From: Affinundibacterium seohonense
GTDB taxonomy: Bacteria > Pseudomonadota > Gammaproteobacteria > Burkholderiales > Burkholderiaceae_D
Direction of reading: 5' to 3'
DNA length: 64,000 nt
NCBI RefSeq assembly: GCF_014284305.1
Contig: NZ_JACOFW010000009.1
Location: forward strand, 1-64,000
Part shown: in pieces, positions 16,499-24,161 of the stretch
Numbering within the stretch: the first letter of the stretch is position 1
Layout: each line of letters starts with the position of its first letter
The notes under the pieces: generated by a model
The model's input: the letters and a program-made list of their open reading frames with translations, nothing else
Told to the model about the DNA's origin: nothing
Databases searched by the model: none
Made by a program: the position numbers and the translations under genes

Positions 16499-16800
16499 GG
16501 TTCGTCATCACCTGCTGCACTCGAATGTCGCTGTCGAACAACGCGCTTGCCTAAAAATTCACCGATGGCGGTAAACCCTAACCCCACCAGAGTCAACATG
16601 ATCAATGCGCCGAACAAATAAGTCAGGGCTTCTTGTCGCGTCTGTGTCGCATACAGTAGCGCGGCGATGAGGACTAGTATGACGATCAGACCTATCCATC
16701 CCAATCGACTCGCCTGATTGGTACGGGCGATGTAACGGCCATAAGCCGAACCTGCCAAAGTCAAGCCTGCGGCGATTAAGATCAATAACAAAATCGTCAT
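16483..16800 (-). CDS. Small membrane protein, unknown
   Basis: From ATG 16800 the product is 105 residues with three membrane helices (ILLLILIAAGLTLAG, LGWIGLIVILVLIAALLYA, YLFGALIMLTLVGLGFTAIG) and a charged tail. The frame is open upstream to 16902, but that part is unlike a membrane protein and overlaps a DUF4349-gene remnant, so the inner start is preferred; it has no strong ribosome site. A truncated relative of its 3' end lies at 13478-13528. The family is not recognised. Confidence 0.6.
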   Translation of the reverse strand: MTILLLILIAAGLTLAGSAYGRYIARTNQASRLGWIGLIVILVLIAALLYATQTRQEALTYLFGALIMLTLVGLGFTAIGEFLGKRVVRQRHSSAAGDDEPQSSE

Positions 16801-16819
16801 GAGAGCACCGAAGATGAAT

Positions 16820-16867
16820 TTAGTTTTTTGAACTATTCCGGCAACGCCACAGTTTGCGCGCGGCCCA
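16820..16867 (-). pseudogene. 3' fragment of a DUF4349 gene
   Basis: The minus strand encodes WAARKLWRCRNSSKN and a stop, which aligns with the C-terminus WVARKLWRRRNISKT of the intact DUF4349 protein at 18264-19046. Further upstream a VITA-containing hydrophobic stretch at 16880-16995 may be a more decayed part of the same gene. The 208 bases from 16868 to 17075 hold nothing else recognisable. The fragment is the left flank of array B. Confidence 0.6.
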
Positions 16868-17075
16868 GAACAAGCGACTTCCCTATAATAGCTCAATCCC
16901 AAACCGCCGAACCAGCAGAGCGAAAGCGACAGTGCAGACCGCCGTAATCACACAGCATGCAACGAGGCTGAGCCAAAAACCCAAGCGCGGCAAAAGATAA
17001 TGTTGAGGTGGGTGTTTTTGGTTTTTTGGTTTTAATCGTCGACTGGCCTAAACAATCGACGAGCCGCACTGTTCA

Positions 17076-17143
17076 ATTCCAACGTAGATGCGAGTAGGCT
17101 GCGCGGTTTTGTGCGCAGCTCCGCTCGACTGCCGGGTTGAGCC
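17076..17143 (-). other. attC site of the lipoprotein cassette
   Basis: On the minus strand R'' GGCTCAAC (17136-17143) is the exact complement of GTTGAGCC, which opens the same cassette at 18019-18026. A perfect hairpin GCTGCGC/GCGCAGC lies inside (17098-17119). The probable R' box is GTTGGAAT (17076-17083). The 68-base length is normal for attC. Confidence 0.75.
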
Positions 17144-17190
17144 TAGTCTCGGTGACTTTTAAGGGCAATATGCCACACCAAAATACCAAA

Positions 17191-17979
17191 CTAACTGCCT
17201 CCGTGAGATTTGTACCAAGTCTGTAATGGCAAAGGGAGATCAGATACGACAGTGGTGCCGAACCAGTTGAGGTTTTTCCCTTCGGTAAGCATGATGGCAA
17301 ATATTTCGCCGGTTCTTGAATTTATAGCAAATGCCGCCTCTTCCATAGAAAAAAGATGTGGCATGCCGCCTTCGCCAACCAACCACTCCCCTTCCTGCGT
17401 AATATCTCCTGACACATTCAGACGCTCTCTAAATCCAGTCAAATTATCGCCAAGTAACAACTTGAATCTTCCCTTGAGCGCTTCATTGTCAAGTGCACTT
17501 GCGGAGTTTTTCCCTAAAAGATCGGCAGTATTGAACGGTGCGGGTTGTACCTTTGCAGGTTTCGGGGTGGGCGGTTGACTCATTGCTCTGCTTTCTTTGA
17601 TGGCCTCTTCCAGGGAATAGTGGAGCACATAAAGATCACCTTTAGCGATACCATCAACCGCGACTACGTGTTGATTATTGTCATCAAGTTGTGACTCGTA
17701 AGTGATTGGGAGTTGAATTTTTCCTCCGACGATTAGTTTTGCTTCACAGCTAAATTTTTTAATCTTTTCGTCAAACGCACTAGCCCTTGGCACATCAATT
17801 CTCATGTTCTGAAGGATTTCCGTTTCACTCAATCCTTCGCTATCGCCAATTTGATCTAGGACGATTTTTCTGACCAGTGAAAAAGTGTCTTCATCTGAAC
17901 ACTTTGGCGGGGCTTTCGAACACCCTGTAAGTGCAGCTGCGAGCGTCAATGACACAAGAATCGCAGTAGAAATTTTCAT
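17191..17979 (-). CDS. Cassette-borne lipoprotein, unknown function
   Basis: The start at 17979 follows TTTGGAGAATACAAA, a good ribosome site; the frame is open 11 codons further but without support. The 262-residue product has a lipoprotein signal (MKISTAILVSLTLAAALTGC), so Cys20 is probably lipidated and the protein membrane-anchored in the periplasm. Two further cysteines (about residues 26 and 76) may pair. A proline-rich linker (PPTPKPAKVQPAP) separates two parts. The C-terminal part (AAFAINSRTGEIFAIMLTEG) looks like a beta-sandwich of the kind seen in immunity or inhibitor proteins, but I cannot name it. It is the only cassette of array B. Confidence 0.65.
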   Translation of the reverse strand: MKISTAILVSLTLAAALTGCSKAPPKCSDEDTFSLVRKIVLDQIGDSEGLSETEILQNMRIDVPRASAFDEKIKKFSCEAKLIVGGKIQLPITYESQLDDNNQHVVAVDGIAKGDLYVLHYSLEEAIKESRAMSQPPTPKPAKVQPAPFNTADLLGKNSASALDNEALKGRFKLLLGDNLTGFRERLNVSGDITQEGEWLVGEGGMPHLFSMEEAAFAINSRTGEIFAIMLTEGKNLNWFGTTVVSDLPLPLQTWYKSHGGS

Positions 17980-18018
17980 TTTGTATTCTCCAAAGAATGA
18001 TAGTACGGGCAACTAAAT

Positions 18019-18158
18019 GGCTCAACATGTTTTCCACGATCGTTCGCCGAATAAACGCGACACCATTCGCATAAAATTTTTAAAAAATATTCTCAAGGCC
18101 CTTTTGCAGCAAGGCTCTTCAGAGATGCAGTGCATATTCAATCAGTATTAAATTGCAT
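18019..18158 (-). promoter_or_regulatory. attI-like site and cassette promoter of array B
   Basis: This leader runs from the crossover box GTTGAGCC (18019-18026, minus strand), which fits the GTTRRRY consensus, to the integrase start at 18159. It is a diverged copy of 16241-16378. A minus-strand promoter candidate has TTGAGA (18091-18096) and TATGCG (18068-18073) with 17-base spacing and would drive the lipoprotein cassette. The integrase stub and the cassette diverge from this site. Confidence 0.65.
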
Positions 18159-18317
18159 ATGAAAACCGTCACCAAAATTCATTCGCATTCTGCCCAGCTC
18201 CTAGGTCAAGTCAAGGAAGCCGTTCGAATGTTGAAGAAATTCGTGACATATCTATGCGAGTATTTAGGTCTTCGAGATATTCCGACGGCGCCACAATTTG
18301 CGCGCCACCCAGAATAA
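18159..18317 (+). pseudogene. intI: 5' stub of an integron integrase gene (array B)
   Basis: ATG 18159 opens MKTVTKIHSHSAQLLGQVKE followed by AVRM, a better match to the IntI N-terminus than the array A copy. Similarity between the two stubs stops at 18220. Beyond about 18230 the frame reads through bases antisense to the end of the DUF4349 gene until a TAA at 18315, so the catalytic integrase core is gone. Both stubs break at nearly the same codon. Confidence 0.6.
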
Positions 18318-19046
18318 AAACACGAATAAGGCTAACCATGGAATCATATATGCGCTGGCGGTAATCACTGACGCAATACCCTGTGAGAAGTCGGCTTTAA
18401 AGCCGCTCAGTGCGTAACCCACTGGGGTCCAAAAACTGCGTTTCTCCTTTGAGCTAATTCGCACGTTTAAGATCTCCGTTTCTACTCTTTGGAGTAAATG
18501 CGCCTTATTGCCTTCCGCTGCTTCGATCTCCGATTGCACTTGAGCGAGCTCGCGATTGACCTTAATCAAGGCGTCGACATCGTTGGCAGCGCGGGTACGC
18601 AGGGTTTCTAATTTGCTCCTGTAGTCCTGCATCATGGCTAACTTTTTGCTGCTATCTTCAATCGGCGCGGCTAAATCTTCTGCTGTCGTAGATTGATCTG
18701 TCACCTGTCCCTGCTGGCGCAAACTACCAATCAATTTTTGTATGCCCTGCGGTTTGGCACGAAACTTAAGCGAAGCATGAGCAGAACGACCACTATTAAA
18801 ATTCGATTGCAAAACCGTGCACAGAGATTCGCTGGCCTCATGACAATTGGCTATCGCTTTGTTGAAAAGTTCGAAAACTTTTTCCTCGTCAGTGTCGAGC
18901 TCGATGCTATGTTCATACGCTAAATAACGAGAGGCCGCATTCTGACCTTTCGAGAAAACATCCGCTTTTAATTCCGCTGGTGCTTGCACTTTAGAACATG
19001 CCACCATCGTCAATAAAACCAGATACAAAGCTAAGCATTTTTTCAT
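18264..19046 (-). CDS. DUF4349 lipoprotein
   Basis: Start 19046 has AGGAATTGAC upstream and gives a 260-residue product with a lipobox (VLLTMVAC). The rest matches DUF4349: an N-terminal domain, a coiled coil (about residues 140-195, LRTRAANDVDALIKVNRELA) and a C-terminal membrane helix (MIPWLALFVFLFWVA) followed by a basic tail. DUF4349 proteins are membrane-anchored and poorly understood. The gene's last codons overlap the integrase stub on the other strand. A fragment of a second copy lies at 16820-16867. Confidence 0.8.
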   Translation of the reverse strand: MKKCLALYLVLLTMVACSKVQAPAELKADVFSKGQNAASRYLAYEHSIELDTDEEKVFELFNKAIANCHEASESLCTVLQSNFNSGRSAHASLKFRAKPQGIQKLIGSLRQQGQVTDQSTTAEDLAAPIEDSSKKLAMMQDYRSKLETLRTRAANDVDALIKVNRELAQVQSEIEAAEGNKAHLLQRVETEILNVRISSKEKRSFWTPVGYALSGFKADFSQGIASVITASAYMIPWLALFVFLFWVARKLWRRRNISKT

Positions 19047-19192
19047 GTCAATTCCTATCAAAGAAACTCCTCGAACCAAACATTTTTCTAAAATGATCTA
19101 GCCATGAGGAATCAAATTTGAAGAATGAACCACACGGTTATTTCCCGATTATTTGGCTGAAATAGAGCCCCATACACAAATCAAGTTTTCAC

Positions 19193-19726
19193 TCATAAGC
19201 TCTTCAACAGCACATAGTCACGTTCAATCACGCCGCCAAACTCATAATCCATCCAACCGACGTGTTGAAAACCCACCTTTTGATAGTAAGCCAAAGCGCG
19301 GGCGTTATGCTCCCACATACCTAGCCATAATTGTTCCGCGCCAAAATCTTTAGCAGCTTGCTCGGCTTCGACTAATAGCGGTGTGGCGATGCCCTTGCCG
19401 TGCCATTCTTTTTTGACGTAATAGCGATATAGCGCAACGGCTTGATCGGCGACGATCGAGTCCGGCGGTGGATTTTGGACGACTTGCGCAAAGCCGACTA
19501 GCTCTTGCTCTTGGTAAGCGAGAATGACCGCGTAGCTAGGGTCATTAATTTCTTTTAGTTGCTGGGGGATGCCAAAATTTTTGCGGCAATGTTCTCGTAT
19601 CTGTTGCGCATCGTTTTGCTCAGAGTAGGTGTCAATAAAGGTCTGCTCCGCCAAGGCGGCCAACGCGGCGGCGTCTTCGGAAAGTGCTCGACGAAAACTG
19701 AGGGTATGAGAAGTAACAGAAGACAT
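19193..19726 (-). CDS. GNAT-family N-acetyltransferase
   Basis: The likely start is ATG 19726, giving 177 residues that begin directly with the GNAT fold (LSFRRALSEDAAALAALAEQ). The acetyl-CoA loop is KKEWHGKGIATPLL and motif B is NARALAYYQKVGF. The longer frame to 19807 adds 27 residues with no homology-like pattern. The family includes spermine/spermidine-type acetyltransferases; the substrate here is unknown. It is a single gene between two minus-strand genes with gaps on both sides. Confidence 0.85.
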   Translation of the reverse strand: MSSVTSHTLSFRRALSEDAAALAALAEQTFIDTYSEQNDAQQIREHCRKNFGIPQQLKEINDPSYAVILAYQEQELVGFAQVVQNPPPDSIVADQAVALYRYYVKKEWHGKGIATPLLVEAEQAAKDFGAEQLWLGMWEHNARALAYYQKVGFQHVGWMDYEFGGVIERDYVLLKSL

Positions 19727-19831
19727 AGCGTATTGGGAATCAGAGAAAGCGTAAGTATCCTCGCTATGGTAAAGGATTACGCCGTGTTGATCTATGGCGC
19801 GAGGCAATCGCTGGGAAAAACCGTGGCTTAT

Positions 19832-20242
19832 TTACTTGGATCCTGATTTTGCTGAATTTTGTGGGCAATGTTTAGCGGGATCGAGCGGGCCAAAATATTT
19901 GGTCGTACCGGCAATGCCGCCGATTTGCTGAATATAAATGGTCTTACCATCACGACTGACATAAAGAAAATGACGATAGCCGTCGCGTATGCGACCGACT
20001 TCATTTAATTGGTACAAATGTCCCTTGCTGTCGAATTTTGGCAGGACATTGGGAGTCGGTAAGTCGTGTTCCAAACCGGTCGCACTCACGCAAGCTTGAA
20101 AAGCTTTCACTAAGGGATGCCGATTGGCGATCTCGATCGCGGGAAGCTGTTGGGCGTTGGCTGACATGGTAACAAGTCCTAAGGTAGTAACAACAGTCAA
20201 CATGCGTGTGCACTTGCGAACGACTTGCAACAAATTACCCAT
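19832..20242 (-). CDS. Exported protein of unknown function
   Basis: From ATG 20242, which has GAGAATAAAA upstream, the product is 136 residues with a signal peptide (MLTVVTTLGLVTMSANAQQ). The mature part of about 105 residues has two cysteines (in FQACVSATG and KHCPQN), which may form a disulfide, and a beta-rich centre (HFLYVSRDGKTIYIQQIGG). No family is recognised. It probably acts in the periplasm. It stands 160 bases from the DUF1501 gene and does not appear linked to it. Confidence 0.6.
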   Translation of the reverse strand: MGNLLQVVRKCTRMLTVVTTLGLVTMSANAQQLPAIEIANRHPLVKAFQACVSATGLEHDLPTPNVLPKFDSKGHLYQLNEVGRIRDGYRHFLYVSRDGKTIYIQQIGGIAGTTKYFGPLDPAKHCPQNSAKSGSK

Positions 20243-20402
20243 TTTTATTCTCACGATGGAATTGTCCAAACATGGCAAACCTTAACTAAGCTTGGCACGT
20301 CTATGTCGCATACGGACAAAACATAACAGTAAGTCGTTTATACAGCAAGGAAAGTTCAAGCTATCGAAACAAACTTCGGGTGTTTACCGCCGATCTTTCG
20401 TT

Positions 20403-21626
20403 TTACAGCAAACCCAAATCCATCGCCGGTACACCTGAGAATACTTGGCCGACTTGTTTGGCATTCAAATCATAAGCCCGAGCAAACAAGCCACCTAATA
20501 CGCTGCGGTATTCGTTCAAGACTGGGTAATCACGATTTTGAAACAAGCTGGTCGGCGTTAAGGCAATTTGTTCGCCGACGATACGTCCGCCTTTGACGCC
20601 ACCGCCTAATACCCAATACACACTGCCATGGCCATGGTCAGTGCCACGTTTGCCGTTTTCACGGAAAGTGCGACCAAACTCGCTGATCACGATCACGGTG
20701 GTGTTTTTCCACATGCTGCCCATTTCGGCTTTATACGCGGCTAGGCCACGCCCTAATTCTTCCAATTTGTTCGCCAATAAGCCAGTCGCGCCGCCTTGAT
20801 TGACGTGCGTATCCCAACCACCAACGTCGATGAAACCTAGCGCATATTTGTCGCGCATCATTTTGCCTATGCGTTTTGCTTCCAATTCAAAACCTTTGCT
20901 AGTGATCGCATCACGATTGCCATCATTATTCGCTTGCATACTTCCCGCCATCATGGATTTGGCGGCTTCTTCTGCTTTACTGTTTTGGACTATTTCACCG
21001 CGCACTGCGAAGCCGTCTTCGACTTGTTTATCGAGTTTGGTATTGCCATACATTTGCGCGATGATCTTGCTTTGTCGTTCATCGACATTATTTTTCGCAG
21101 CTTTTTGCAATCCTGCATTGGCGACTTTGGCATCACCGCGCATGATCAAAGGCAATTGATCAGTGAACGACATCGCACTGCCTGTATTGAGCTGTCCTGC
21201 TAAGCGATTCAAAAATCCCGATTGAAAGTTACGACTGCCGCTTAAATCCTGCCCCATTTCTATACTGTCTTGCGTTTCAAAATGACTACGCGACAAATCG
21301 TGCGTGCCTGCAAAGGGAATAAAGGCAGCTTCACCGGCTTGGAACAAAGGATAAATCGTGTCTTTTAAGGCTGGGTGCAAACCCCAATCAGCGTTGAGTG
21401 CCAGCGCGGCATTGCTATCTGTACCTGGTCTGGCAATCGCAATATTGGGCCGTGCTTCGTAATAAAACGAACTACTGGTCGGCACCAGTAAATTGCTGGC
21501 ATCATAGGCACCGCGTAAGAACACCACTAAAAAACGATGTTGACTAGCTGGTGCGGCAAACAATTGCGTACTCATGGGCGCGAGTGACATGGCGGCGATA
21601 GTTTTGAGAAGCTCACGACGATTCAT
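20403..21626 (-). CDS. DUF1501 protein, Tat-exported
   Basis: The 407-residue protein begins with a twin-arginine-like signal (MNRRELLKTIAAMSLAPMST) and matches DUF1501, an alkaline-phosphatase-like fold often called sulfatase-like. Visible family features are VVFLRGAYDASNLLVP, FIDVGGWDTHVNQGG and VIVISEFGRTFRENG followed by GTDHGHG; the His and Asp residues in these motifs are candidate metal ligands. The gene lies 36 bases downstream of the DUF1800 gene, the usual two-gene arrangement. The pair's role is unknown, although such pairs are widespread in bacteria with many surface proteins. Confidence 0.88.
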   Translation of the reverse strand: MNRRELLKTIAAMSLAPMSTQLFAAPASQHRFLVVFLRGAYDASNLLVPTSSSFYYEARPNIAIARPGTDSNAALALNADWGLHPALKDTIYPLFQAGEAAFIPFAGTHDLSRSHFETQDSIEMGQDLSGSRNFQSGFLNRLAGQLNTGSAMSFTDQLPLIMRGDAKVANAGLQKAAKNNVDERQSKIIAQMYGNTKLDKQVEDGFAVRGEIVQNSKAEEAAKSMMAGSMQANNDGNRDAITSKGFELEAKRIGKMMRDKYALGFIDVGGWDTHVNQGGATGLLANKLEELGRGLAAYKAEMGSMWKNTTVIVISEFGRTFRENGKRGTDHGHGSVYWVLGGGVKGGRIVGEQIALTPTSLFQNRDYPVLNEYRSVLGGLFARAYDLNAKQVGQVFSGVPAMDLGLL

Positions 21627-21662
21627 AATAAGTTTCCTGATGATGGTTAGATTTGGATCGTA

Positions 21663-23270
21663 CTAACGGCGCATCATTTCCGGTGTCGCCAGAAAAAAAG
21701 CATTCCATTCTTGGGCATTGCTGGATTGACTTAGCGCCTCGCGCGAAGCTGGGCTAAAACCTTGGCTCATGGTTTGCACATAAGGGTTTTGCGCCAATGC
21801 CGGTCGTGCTAGTTCTCGATGTTGTTGGGTGGTTTCGACGTCGTCGTCTTTAAACAAGTTAGGCGCACCTCGCGCAATCAACTTGGCAACGTCAAAGCGT
21901 TGCGTCATTTGCGCGGGACTCGCCCACGCCATTTCTAGCAAAGAGTAGCCATCTGGGGTTTGATGTCCATTCGGCTGCTGACCTAGGGTGTTGATCCAAC
22001 TTAATATCGGTCCCGTATTGCTGATCATTTTGTCTTCGTACGCGAGTCGTGCCGCAGAGATCACATAGTGCATAGGATCTTTAAACTTCTTATCTAACGA
22101 GGCGACGAACTCCTGCGTTTCAAACATGGTTTTGAGAACACTTGGAATATCGCCCTTAGTTTTGAGAAATTGGGCTGCCATACTTTGTATCAAGGCATCG
22201 GAAACTTGATCCGCGACAAAATACTGCGCTAATTTTTGGCTAACAAACTTCGCCGTTGCCGGTTGGCGGATCAAGAGATCAAGCACTTGATCAATTTCGG
22301 CCAAACCACGACCTTGAATAGTGGTGCCGAGTAAGGTCTTGTCGCCGAAGTCGTGGCGTTTAGGATTAAATTCCATCAAACCGATGCGGATATACTCAGC
22401 TTGCTGTGTTTGCCGTGGACGCGCCCGATCGGCTCTTACATTGATACCGATGCCGGTCAATACTCTGGCGAGTTCTTGAATATCCGTTTGGGTGTAGCCA
22501 CTGCCAACGCCCATGGTATGCAACTCTAATAATTCACGTGCGTAATTCTCATTAATCTTATCGACCGCATTGTGCTCATTGTCGAGATAACGCAACATCG
22601 CCGGATGCAACAGCGTGGCTTTGACCAGCTCGCGGAAATTGCCCAAGGCATGTGGACGAATCGCCGTCTCTTCAAAATCACCGAGCATGGCGCGCAAATT
22701 TTCTTTGCGGTTGGAGATATTGAAATGATTCATCCAAAACCAATCCATTTGCTCCAATAATTGATTGGATGAATACACAGAACGTAACAGTGAGCGAGAG
22801 GCAGCTTCGCGGGCGATGCGAGTCAGCTCTTGTTGATAGGCCTTACGCAAGGTATCGTCGGTGCCCTTCATTTTGGCAGCAGCCTCACGTTGCTGATCGA
22901 GCTCTTGCATCATCGTGACAAAGGGCTTTTGCGAAATGCTCATCACCTCTATTTGCGTCTGAATTGGAGACGGTAGCTGAGCTTGCTTGGCTTCTAATTG
23001 TTGTTTCAGATACGCGTCCGCACCAAGACTTTGCAACTGCGCCAAACTTTTCTGGTTGCTGCCCCAAGTCCATCGATTTAGTAGACTGTGCGGCGCAATT
23101 TGCGCTTGCTGGAAAAATGTCGATTTGGCTAAAGCCACCGGCTTTGCCGCCGTTGTCGATGTGCTTATCGTTCGTTCGGCAAGAGGCGCTGCGACATTCG
23201 CTTGATGCTGACAGGCCGATAAACTCAATACGATACAAAGGCTAGTCAATGGCGGTAGTTTGTTCAACAT
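21663..23270 (-). CDS. DUF1800 lipoprotein
   Basis: The 535-residue protein has a lipobox (CIVLSLSAC, Cys20) and a DUF1800 domain: LLNRWTWGSNQKSLAQL at the start, QMDWFWMNHFNIS, NENYARELLELHTMG (a strong family motif) and LLIRQPATAKFVSQKLAQYF. It is the first gene of a two-gene unit with DUF1501. Such proteins are membrane-anchored on the periplasmic side. Gene order and spacing suggest the two products work together; the biochemical role is unknown. The divergent ECF sigma factor starts 222 bases away. Confidence 0.88.
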   Translation of the reverse strand: MLNKLPPLTSLCIVLSLSACQHQANVAAPLAERTISTSTTAAKPVALAKSTFFQQAQIAPHSLLNRWTWGSNQKSLAQLQSLGADAYLKQQLEAKQAQLPSPIQTQIEVMSISQKPFVTMMQELDQQREAAAKMKGTDDTLRKAYQQELTRIAREAASRSLLRSVYSSNQLLEQMDWFWMNHFNISNRKENLRAMLGDFEETAIRPHALGNFRELVKATLLHPAMLRYLDNEHNAVDKINENYARELLELHTMGVGSGYTQTDIQELARVLTGIGINVRADRARPRQTQQAEYIRIGLMEFNPKRHDFGDKTLLGTTIQGRGLAEIDQVLDLLIRQPATAKFVSQKLAQYFVADQVSDALIQSMAAQFLKTKGDIPSVLKTMFETQEFVASLDKKFKDPMHYVISAARLAYEDKMISNTGPILSWINTLGQQPNGHQTPDGYSLLEMAWASPAQMTQRFDVAKLIARGAPNLFKDDDVETTQQHRELARPALAQNPYVQTMSQGFSPASREALSQSSNAQEWNAFFLATPEMMRR

Positions 23271-23492
23271 ACATGTGATCCTTTTCAGAACATCTCGATT
23301 TTCATTGCGTTCAGCATAAAACGACTGCAGTCAAATTGCACGGGGTATTTGGTAACGATTATTCGCAATAAGTAAGCAAGTGTAAGTACGGTCAAACAAC
23401 AAGCACCACAGTAAGATAGGAAATGGCATAAGTATCTATTACAATCTCCAACTTCAGAGCCCTGCCCTTTTTGACTCAAATTCGGAATCGCT

Positions 23493-24104
23493 ATGCCACC
23501 CGCAGCACCGTCTCAGGAAATTTCTGCCAATTTGTCTACCGATGCTGACTCGCCATCCGCGGCTGACATGACGCTGTGGCTGACGCAGGCTGGGGTATCA
23601 GAAGAACTCGCGACTTCTTTGTTGTTCACTAATCTATATCAAGAGTTACGCCGTCTGGCGCGTGGGCGGTTGCGACATGAGGCTGCAGATCATACTTTAT
23701 CCGCGACTGCCCTCACCCACGAAGCGTATTTCCGGCTCGCCGCCCAACACCAAACCCACTGGAAAAATCGCAGTCATTTTATGGCGATGGCGGCAACCAT
23801 GATGCGGCGTATCTTGATCGATGCCGCATTGGCCAAGCAGACTGATAAACGTGCTGCAGAAATGTTGACACTATCTGCGGCCGAGCTGGTGCCAAGCTCC
23901 CAGACCGATGTTTTGGATGTACTGGATGTTCATAAGGCGCTTAGCGATTTTGAACAACAAGATCCACGCGCGGCACGCATTGTCGAATTACGCTATTTCG
24001 GCGGCCTCGAACTAGAGGAAATCGCGGAAGTGATGGAGCTATCACTCGCAACCGTCAAACGCGACTGGACCTTGGCAAAGACTTGGCTGAAGTCGCGTTT
24101 GTAG
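23493..24104 (+). CDS. ECF sigma factor (Sig-70_X6 type)
   Basis: The 203-residue protein has sigma-2 (LRRLARGRLRHEAADHTLSA, TALTHEAYFRLA) and sigma-4 (DPRAARIVELRYFGGLELEE, LSLATVKRDWTLAKTWL) regions. Its layout matches the subfamily found next to Ser/Thr kinases. Indeed a kinase gene lies convergent 57 bases away, suggesting that phosphorylation tunes the sigma factor. The target promoter is not evident. It is divergent from the DUF1800 gene, so it may control that pair, but this is a guess from position. Confidence 0.88.
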   Translation: MPPAAPSQEISANLSTDADSPSAADMTLWLTQAGVSEELATSLLFTNLYQELRRLARGRLRHEAADHTLSATALTHEAYFRLAAQHQTHWKNRSHFMAMAATMMRRILIDAALAKQTDKRAAEMLTLSAAELVPSSQTDVLDVLDVHKALSDFEQQDPRAARIVELRYFGGLELEEIAEVMELSLATVKRDWTLAKTWLKSRL

Positions 24105-24161
24105 GCAAATCTTGAACGGGGTTTTCTAGCGCAAACACTGCGCACCGACCCCGTCTGTCGA

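Noticed and set aside
16883-16993. TTG-started hydrophobic 36-residue peptide on the minus strand
   Set aside because: Resembles the decayed membrane end of a DUF4349 gene copy and has no ribosome site; more likely pseudogene debris.
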